From Bacteroidota bacterium (GTDB lineage Bacteria > Bacteroidota > Bacteroidia > NS11-12g > UBA955): a stretch of 64,000 nt of DNA. Under the pieces are notes generated by a model that saw only the letters and a program-made list of their open reading frames with translations, did not search any database and was not told the origin of the DNA. Below are positions 58,462 to 64,000 of this stretch, in pieces (position 1 is the stretch's first letter; each line of letters opens with the position of its first letter). The stretch spans positions 62,001 through 126,000 of the forward strand of contig JAEUUL010000014.1 in the NCBI GenBank assembly GCA_016787485.1. Direction: 5' to 3'. The position numbers and the translations under genes are program-made.

Positions 58462-60175
58462 ACCATTCATAAGGTTCAAAATAAAAGGTCTTTTTCCATT
58501 CCCGGGCACCTTCTTTCAGCGTAAGGGTATAAATGCCCTTTCCGGCGGGTTCAATGGCGGCCGCATACATGAGTCCGCCCTGGAGTGAAAGGCTGCCCTG
58601 GCTTACCGTTTTTCCTTCTGCATCCTGGAGGGTATAAAACCAGGTTTTGGCCGGCGACTGCAGTGTACTGATATTGAAAGCCGTGTGCATGGTATCTGAG
58701 GGAAGGCCCTGTACAAAGGTGATTTCTTTTCGTGTGTTGGTCCCTTTTACCAGATCCATGGCCAGCCGGAAATCGGGCAGTCCGCCACCCAGCAGCGAAT
58801 CCTTGCCCAGCGAATGCCTGGCGCTGAGCTCTACCGCCTGCCGCATAGCTTGCGGAGAAACGGTACCTGCATACTGCATAAAACTGGCTATCATGCCACA
58901 CAGCACCGGACTGGAAAAGGATGTACCGCTTGCACCGGTAAAATATCCGCTGGTGCCGGCTACGATTGTATTCTCGCCCATTGCAGCCAGGTCGGGTTTC
59001 ATGCGGCCGTCTGCCGTAGGGCCCATGCTGCTGAAATCTGCCCTGCGGCCGGTGCGGTCCACAGCAGCTACGGCAATGACCCCCGGGGCATCGGCCGGTG
59101 CACCAATATAGTGCCAGTCGCCATCGCCTTCATTCCCCGCCGAGTTCACCATTATGATGCCCCGTTCCCAGGCCATATTGGCCGCGCGGGAAATCAGGGT
59201 GGTGTTACCTGTCAGCTCAGCGTATCTGTGTCCCAGTTCTGGTCGGTCAAACACGGTATAACCCAGGGAAGAGTTCACAATGTCTGCACCTGCGCTGTCT
59301 GCCATTTCCACACCTGCCACCCACTGCGCTTCTTCTGAGGGGAATTCGCTGCGGTGGTCTTCTGTGCGAAGTAACAAATAACTGGCGTCCGGGGCCGTAC
59401 CTACCATCAAACCGGGAACATTTGCGGCCATACAACTGAGCACCTGGGTGCCGTGGTCATCGTCGTTGTATACGCTGTTGTCAAAATCCACAAAATCCTT
59501 TGTACCCAGCACACGGTGCGAAAGCATCAGGCTGTCGAAAGCTTCCATTTGGTTTGCCCGGTAAAACCCGGCGTCCAGCACAGCGATGAGTATGCCTTTG
59601 CCCCGGTAACCGCGTTTATGCAGTTCATACCCGTTCAACTGATTGATCTGGTCCCAGGCAAGGCCGTAGCCGTTGTTGTCATTGCCATTCAGTTTTTTCG
59701 TTTTCACGGCAATCCGGCAGGTATCCTGCACGGTTTCCGTTTCCTTCAGGCCGAAATGTTCAAAAGCATCGGGATTGAGTTCGGCTGCGCCCCCCCTGTA
59801 ACTCCATATACCCATCAGTTCCACCTTCTGAACCATGGTCATACGACTCAGCTCCACAGCACGTGAAGAATCTCTGGTGGTGACCAAAACGGCATTCATC
59901 CAGCGGCTGCTGAGCAATACCTGTACCCCGGTGCCTGAAACGGCTATTACATAAGCGGGGACTACCGGAAGGTCTTCCATACCAACTGGTTTGCCGGCCC
60001 GTTTTCTGCGGTCAAGCGCCTTCTGGCTCAGGAAATCCCAGGGTTTGAGAATGGAGTATGGCGTGCCGGATTTGTCCCGGAAACTCACCCAGAATTTATA
60101 GGTTTTGGTGCCGGTTGCTGCCGTTGCAGTTCCCAGAAGCAGAGCAGCCAGAAAAAATAGTAAAGTCCTTTTCAT
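58454..60175 (-). CDS. S8 family serine peptidase (subtilase)
   Basis: A 573-residue secreted peptidase. A signal peptide (KRTLLFFLAALLLGTATA) and an inhibitor-like propeptide region (about residues 25-160, with YKFWVSFRDKSG) precede the catalytic domain. The triad is visible: Asp in IAVLDAGFYR, His in DDDHGTQVLS, and Ser in GTSFSSPVLCG, with NSAGNEGDGD as oxyanion region. A C-terminal beta domain (FVQGLPSDTMHT onwards) follows and may help sorting or surface binding. Complete and without frameshift. Confidence 0.92.
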   Translation of the reverse strand: MKRTLLFFLAALLLGTATAATGTKTYKFWVSFRDKSGTPYSILKPWDFLSQKALDRRKRAGKPVGMEDLPVVPAYVIAVSGTGVQVLLSSRWMNAVLVTTRDSSRAVELSRMTMVQKVELMGIWSYRGGAAELNPDAFEHFGLKETETVQDTCRIAVKTKKLNGNDNNGYGLAWDQINQLNGYELHKRGYRGKGILIAVLDAGFYRANQMEAFDSLMLSHRVLGTKDFVDFDNSVYNDDDHGTQVLSCMAANVPGLMVGTAPDASYLLLRTEDHRSEFPSEEAQWVAGVEMADSAGADIVNSSLGYTVFDRPELGHRYAELTGNTTLISRAANMAWERGIIMVNSAGNEGDGDWHYIGAPADAPGVIAVAAVDRTGRRADFSSMGPTADGRMKPDLAAMGENTIVAGTSGYFTGASGTSFSSPVLCGMIASFMQYAGTVSPQAMRQAVELSARHSLGKDSLLGGGLPDFRLAMDLVKGTNTRKEITFVQGLPSDTMHTAFNISTLQSPAKTWFYTLQDAEGKTVSQGSLSLQGGLMYAAAIEPAGKGIYTLTLKEGAREWKKTFYFEPYEWYD

Positions 60176-60423
60176 CGTTTGGTTTCCCTTCGTTCTCTGG
60201 TAATACCTTTACCGGTACAAGGGTAAATCCTTTACCGCATAAATATCACATTATTTATGCCGGATTTTCGGATTCCGGTCGAAATTCTTCAGAAAATCAG
60301 TCCGTTCAAAGAATAGCAAAGCATCGGATGACCGGATGAACACCGGCTCTTACCCTGAAAAACCAAACACAGCAAATTGTAAAGTTGCATAACAGATTCT
60401 CATCCCATCATGTTGCCCGGCCA

Positions 60424-61167
60424 TTATTCGCCAATGGTTCCGGACCGGTGTACAACATTGTGAAGTGCCAGTTCAGTGCCATCATATGCTTTCAATCTGG
60501 CATTAAAACGGTACGCTATGACCCGGTTTTGCCAGGCGGTACTTGTGGAATTGTATTCGGTCACTTCAAGAAATTCCCCTTTGGAGAAATCATTCGCTGC
60601 TAAGCCGGACACGTAGGTTTTGCCTTCATACCACACTTCTACCTTTACCGTGCCGGAATCCTGATTGTCGAATTTATATTTACCTACCCGCATAAATTCG
60701 AGATTGGGTTTCAAATACTTATTACAAAAAGACACTTTCACTTTGCACTTTTTATCCTTTGTTTCATTTTCATAGGTCCATTTCTCCCTTATTGTATTGC
60801 AACCTTCCCGGCCATACTGCCCACCGATATCGGTGGTCACACCCAATTGAATAAATATATTGTAAGTACCCTTTGAACTTTCCACATCTGCGATAAAGTA
60901 GGAAGGACTGGCCGATGGAAACAATTTTTTCAGATGGGACTCAAAAGAACAACCATGTTCCACCGGTTGCGGATCGGTCAGTTGATCCTTTATCATTCCC
61001 GAAGTCCGCACGAAAAGCGAAGAGGTAATTTCCTTTTCCTGCAGATCTGAGCAGAGCAATTTGCTATCAGAAGTGTTAAATTGCCCTTGCCTGACAGTTG
61101 TGTCTTTTTTGCATGCGATCAAAAACAAGAGGGCATATGCGGTGAAAAGGACCAGTGATTTCTTCAT
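60424..61167 (-). CDS. Lipoprotein of unknown function
   Basis: A 247-residue lipoprotein with lipobox FLIACK after a short signal (KKSLVLFTAYALLFLIAC). The mature part has several cysteines (LLCSDLQ, GCSFES, GCNTIRE, KKCKVKVSFCNKY) likely paired in disulfides, and beta strands near the end (GTVKVEVWYEGKTYVSG). No family is recognised. The base composition is more AT-rich than the neighbouring subtilase. It is followed by about 250 bases without a gene before the subtilase start. Confidence 0.7.
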   Translation of the reverse strand: MKKSLVLFTAYALLFLIACKKDTTVRQGQFNTSDSKLLCSDLQEKEITSSLFVRTSGMIKDQLTDPQPVEHGCSFESHLKKLFPSASPSYFIADVESSKGTYNIFIQLGVTTDIGGQYGREGCNTIREKWTYENETKDKKCKVKVSFCNKYLKPNLEFMRVGKYKFDNQDSGTVKVEVWYEGKTYVSGLAANDFSKGEFLEVTEYNSTSTAWQNRVIAYRFNARLKAYDGTELALHNVVHRSGTIGE

Positions 61168-61322
61168 TGCTTTGAATTATATTTTGCTTTCTAAAGGTTA
61201 GACGCAAGTTTGCAGATTTTGTTGCCTCCGATGTAAAATTCCCTTTCAGTCTTTTCGTAAAACCCATGCCGGTAAAGCATCCGGGAGCAGTCCCTCATCA
61301 CCCTGCGGGACAAGCCTGGTAA

Positions 61323-62006
61323 CTATTTCTTGTAACTGTACAGAGACCAGACAACCACAAAGCCATCCGGATAATTGTTCGGATCGGTCAGGTCCAGGTT
61401 GCGGTTCAACTGATATACCATGCCTACATCTTTGGCATAAATTTCCCGTTCCTGTGCAATGGCAATAAATGTGCTGTCATATTTCTTTTCTACCATTACC
61501 GTTTGATCCCAGCTTTGCCAGTTGTTGGCATATGCCCGCCCGACCGGACCGTAAGTGTAACGCTGCTCATCGTCCGTATTGTAAATATTGGCGTTCCACC
61601 AGCGCTTTTCTTTGATGGGAAATGACAGGTTTACTATCCTTTTGTTCTGATTCCAGGTTTGCACGCCATACGAATTCCATGTTACAGCCCGCAAATCCAT
61701 GAAATAATAATTCTTTCCGGTGTCGGGGGTATAATATCTTTCTATGCGGTAATTCAATTGATTTTGCTGATCGGTAAAGGTATCCGTTACCGTTTCTTTT
61801 ACTGTAAAACGGAATGTTTCTGTTTTTTTCAGCAGAGCATTGTAATGGGTTGAATCATAAATATAGGTGCGTACATTTCCTTTTTCATATGGGAAATACT
61901 CTAACCCTACAGCGGTATAATTGTCTTTGATGGTGCGTGTGCAGGACTGGAAAACCGGCAACGCAACCCCTGCAATTGCAAACAATATGAATATGCGTAT
62001 TCTCAC
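61323..62006 (-). CDS. Probable lipoprotein of unknown function
   Basis: A 227-residue protein starting at GTG, 14 bases after the lptG stop. The GTG at 62006 gives a lipoprotein-type signal ending FQSC. The mature part is a beta-rich domain (YFPYEKGNVRTYIYDST, RFTVKETVTDTF, WNQNKRIVNLSFPIKEKRWW) and ends with FVVVWSLYSYKK. No family is recognised. It lies directly downstream of an LptG-type permease gene, so envelope assembly is a possible context but unproven. Confidence 0.72.
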   Translation of the reverse strand: MRIRIFILFAIAGVALPVFQSCTRTIKDNYTAVGLEYFPYEKGNVRTYIYDSTHYNALLKKTETFRFTVKETVTDTFTDQQNQLNYRIERYYTPDTGKNYYFMDLRAVTWNSYGVQTWNQNKRIVNLSFPIKEKRWWNANIYNTDDEQRYTYGPVGRAYANNWQSWDQTVMVEKKYDSTFIAIAQEREIYAKDVGMVYQLNRNLDLTDPNNYPDGFVVVWSLYSYKK

Positions 62007-62020
62007 TGTTTTTTCTGATT

Positions 62021-63100
62021 CTATTTTTGAGCAAACCGGTAAAAAACCCAGGCCACCGGAACAAACAACACATTCAGCATCCATACAGAAATCCAGGGCT
62101 CAATCACGCCACTTTGTCCCATGGAAATGAAATATTTACTAAAGAATAAAAAGAAAATAATTACAAAAATTCCAACCCCCAGAGAAAATCCAAGACCGCC
62201 GCGGGTCTTGCGACCTGCAACACACACACCTATGGCCACCAATATAAAGGTACTGAAGGGAGAAGCATACCTTCGGTGCAATTCCGTTTCCAGATGCCGG
62301 ATATTTTCAGAGCCACGAAGTCTTTCACGTGCAATAAAATTTCTGAGTTCGTTCTGATTCAGACTTTGAACATCTTCAATGCGAAAAAAGAAATCGCGCG
62401 GATCAAACTGCAAAAAAGTATCCAGGGTTTTGTAATACCGTACTTTCTGGTTGCCGTCGGCCAGATATTCGCGGCTCCAGACCATTTCCATACGCCAGGT
62501 TTTTTTCTCTTTATTCCAGCGTAAAAAGCGTCCAAATAAATTGCTTTGCAGGTCTTTACCCTTGTAACTTTCTATATTCACTCCCACCCCGGTACTGTCG
62601 TTGTTGTTAAAATATTCCATATACAAAATCACACCGGGTTTTATTTGCCTGTAAATGGTACCGCGGGCCATACTCCAGTAATCGCGCAGGTAGGTATTTT
62701 CAAATTTTACACGGGCTTTATCTGTTCTCGGAATCACCCAGGCATTGAGCAAATAACTGCCATAGGCCAGCACCGCTGCAGTTCCCAGATAAGGCATCAT
62801 AATTCTCCGCAGACTCATCCCCCCGGCCAGCATACTGATAAACTCTGTGCGGCTGGCAAGTCGGCTGGTGAAATACAGTACCGTAATAAAAATAAAAATC
62901 GGACTGAATGTATTGATCAGGTTGGGAATAAAATTGGCATAATACGTAAATATAATTCCCTTCACCGGTGCGCTGTGTTCCAGAAAATCATCCAGTTTTT
63001 CTGCAATGTCAAAAACGATGATGATAATAACAAACAGCAAAATGGTCACCAGAAACGTGGTAAGAAATTTTTTGGCGATATACCAGTCCAGCAATTTCAA
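62021..63100 (-). CDS. lptG: LptF/LptG family permease
   Basis: A 359-residue inner-membrane permease of the lipopolysaccharide export ABC transporter (LptB2FG). Three hydrophobic helices lie at the N-terminus (about residues 10-30, 45-75 and 95-115) and three at the C-terminus (275-350), with a periplasmic jellyroll domain between. The opening LLDWYIAKKFLTTFLVTILL is typical. Which of LptF or LptG it is cannot be told from the sequence; the symbol is the usual label in this phylum. It lies between tgt and a lipoprotein gene. Confidence 0.85.
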   Translation of the reverse strand: MKLLDWYIAKKFLTTFLVTILLFVIIIIVFDIAEKLDDFLEHSAPVKGIIFTYYANFIPNLINTFSPIFIFITVLYFTSRLASRTEFISMLAGGMSLRRIMMPYLGTAAVLAYGSYLLNAWVIPRTDKARVKFENTYLRDYWSMARGTIYRQIKPGVILYMEYFNNNDSTGVGVNIESYKGKDLQSNLFGRFLRWNKEKKTWRMEMVWSREYLADGNQKVRYYKTLDTFLQFDPRDFFFRIEDVQSLNQNELRNFIARERLRGSENIRHLETELHRRYASPFSTFILVAIGVCVAGRKTRGGLGFSLGVGIFVIIFFLFFSKYFISMGQSGVIEPWISVWMLNVLFVPVAWVFYRFAQK

Positions 63101-63101
63101 A

Positions 63102-64000
63102 TCAGATGCGTTTGCTTATGGTTTTTACCATATCTGTTTTCCAGGTAGCAAAGGTACCATCCAGAATGTGTATACGGGCCTGCCTTACCAGCCAGAGATA
63201 AAACCGCAGATTTTGCAGAGAAGCGACAATGGGGCCCAGCATTTCTCCGGCCACAAACAGGTGCCGCATATACGCCTTGCTGTATTCCGGGGTTAATGGC
63301 GACAAAGGGCTGAAGTCAGCTTCCCACTTTTTGTTGCGCATATTAATAATGCCCTCTTCCGTAAAAATGGTTCCGTTTCTTCCGTTGCGTGTGGGCATTA
63401 CACAGTCAAACATGTCAATGCCACGTTCTATGCACTCCAGCAGGTTTGCCGGGGTGCCCACTCCCATAAGATAGCGGGGTTTGTCTGCAGGTAACAGGGC
63501 CGTTACTTCCTCCGTCATCCGGTACATATCTTCGGTAGGCTCACCTACGCTGAGACCACCTATGGCATACCCGTCTGCATTGTGTTTCTGCACGTATTCA
63601 GCACTTTGTTTGCGCAAATCGCTGTACACACTGCCCTGAATGATGGGCATGAGAGATTGTTCATAGCCATACAGGGGTTCGGTTTCCCTGAAACGGGTCA
63701 TGCAGCGGTCCAGCCAGCGGTGGGTCATGTGCATGCTCTTTCTGGCATATTCGTAATCGCAGGGATAGGGTGTGCATTCATCAAAAGCCATGATGATATC
63801 TGCCCCGATCTTCCGCTGAATATCCATCACATTTTCGGGGGTAAACAAGTGCCGTGACCCATCGATATGGCTTTGAAAAGTAACTCCCTCCTCTTTCATT
63901 TTCCGGCTGCCGCTGAGGGAATATACCTGATATCCTCCACTGTCGGTAAGTACCGGCCGGTCCCAGTTGCTGAATGTGTGTATGCCACCTGCCTGTTGCA
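63102..64000 (-). CDS. tgt: Queuine tRNA-ribosyltransferase (cut by window edge)
   Basis: The C-terminal ~300 residues of a bacterial tRNA-guanine transglycosylase, which swaps guanine-34 for preQ1 in the queuosine tRNAs. The frame stays open to the right edge. The catalytic aspartates are seen in TDSGGYQVYS and in FDCVMPTRNGRNG, and GVGTPANLLECIERGIDM and GADIIMAFDECTPYPCDYE are typical. The usual CxCxxC zinc motif before the last helix is absent; the corresponding stretch reads SPLTPEYSKAYMRHLF. From memory this matches the flavobacterial form of the enzyme. The gene starts just upstream of lptG. Confidence 0.93.
   Translation of the reverse strand, partial: QQAGGIHTFSNWDRPVLTDSGGYQVYSLSGSRKMKEEGVTFQSHIDGSRHLFTPENVMDIQRKIGADIIMAFDECTPYPCDYEYARKSMHMTHRWLDRCMTRFRETEPLYGYEQSLMPIIQGSVYSDLRKQSAEYVQKHNADGYAIGGLSVGEPTEDMYRMTEEVTALLPADKPRYLMGVGTPANLLECIERGIDMFDCVMPTRNGRNGTIFTEEGIINMRNKKWEADFSPLSPLTPEYSKAYMRHLFVAGEMLGPIVASLQNLRFYLWLVRQARIHILDGTFATWKTDMVKTISKRI

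Noticed and set aside
60176-61322. A 3'-end duplication around the AT-rich lipoprotein gene at 60424
   Set aside because: No second copy of the 3' end of the neighbouring lipoprotein gene is present on either side.
63102-63330. Missing CxCxxC zinc motif in tgt as a sign of a degenerate enzyme
   Set aside because: As far as I remember, flavobacterial forms lack the motif too; the catalytic aspartates and the rest of the sequence are intact.

Overview
The window comes from a member of the Bacteroidota. The evidence is a PorQ gene next to cmk, two proteins with type IX secretion sorting domains (one type A, one gliding-motility/type B), a DUF4249 lipoprotein, a FISUMP-domain protein, 7TMR-DISM signalling architecture, and promoters of the Bacteroidota type (TTTG or TTG, about 19-21 bases, TAnnTTTG). 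Genes are dense and lie on both strands. The left edge cuts an adenylate cyclase gene and the right edge cuts tgt.

Layout. 1-10.4 kb: a plus-strand cluster of a cyclase (partial), an SDR, a membrane-anchored unknown, a large GMC oxidoreductase/hydrolase fusion, a metallophosphoesterase, a second cyclase paralogue and a small membrane protein. 10.4-16.2 kb: a displaced copy of the cmk 3' end, an AT-rich secreted-protein gene, cmk, porQ, ribF, an M23 peptidase, a VOC protein and gmhB. 16.3-22 kb: a dolichol-phosphate-mannose-synthase-like transferase, a FISUMP protein, a DUF4082 lipoprotein, corA and small membrane proteins. 22-28 kb: pgk, an ECF sigma factor with its membrane partner, a T9SS cargo protein and glyS. 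28-31 kb: pirin and OsmC genes behind a palindromic operator, a repeat array with a DUF559 nuclease gene, dcd and a CvfB-like gene. 32-39 kb: a P-loop ATPase, a WD40 protein, a phosphopantetheinyl transferase, a flippase-asnB-glycosyltransferase operon (surface glycan) and tRNA-His. 39-50.9 kb: folE and a PTPS gene, tal, panB, dnaK, lipoproteins, a zinc-ribbon protein and Nif3. 50.9-58 kb: an RlmI-like methyltransferase, then two large surface-protein genes, then a second copy of the methyltransferase 3' end. 58-64 kb: a subtilase, lipoproteins, lptG and tgt.

Two signals stand out. First, at two unlinked places (cmk and the RlmI-like gene) AT-rich surface-protein genes lie between an intact housekeeping gene and a displaced second copy of that gene's 3' end. 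This looks like insertion of cassettes that carry their own version of the target's 3' terminus. Second, between OsmC and dcd there is an ordered array of two repeat families (A, 71 bp, four copies; B, about 94 bp, three copies) that share the hairpin CCCCTCT-NN-AGAGGGG. A DUF559/Vsr-like endonuclease gene sits exactly where a short spacer lies in the other units. This resembles a nuclease-mobilised palindromic-repeat family with full and gene-less units.

All calls come from reading the sequence. No database search was run, and function names rest on recognised motifs.
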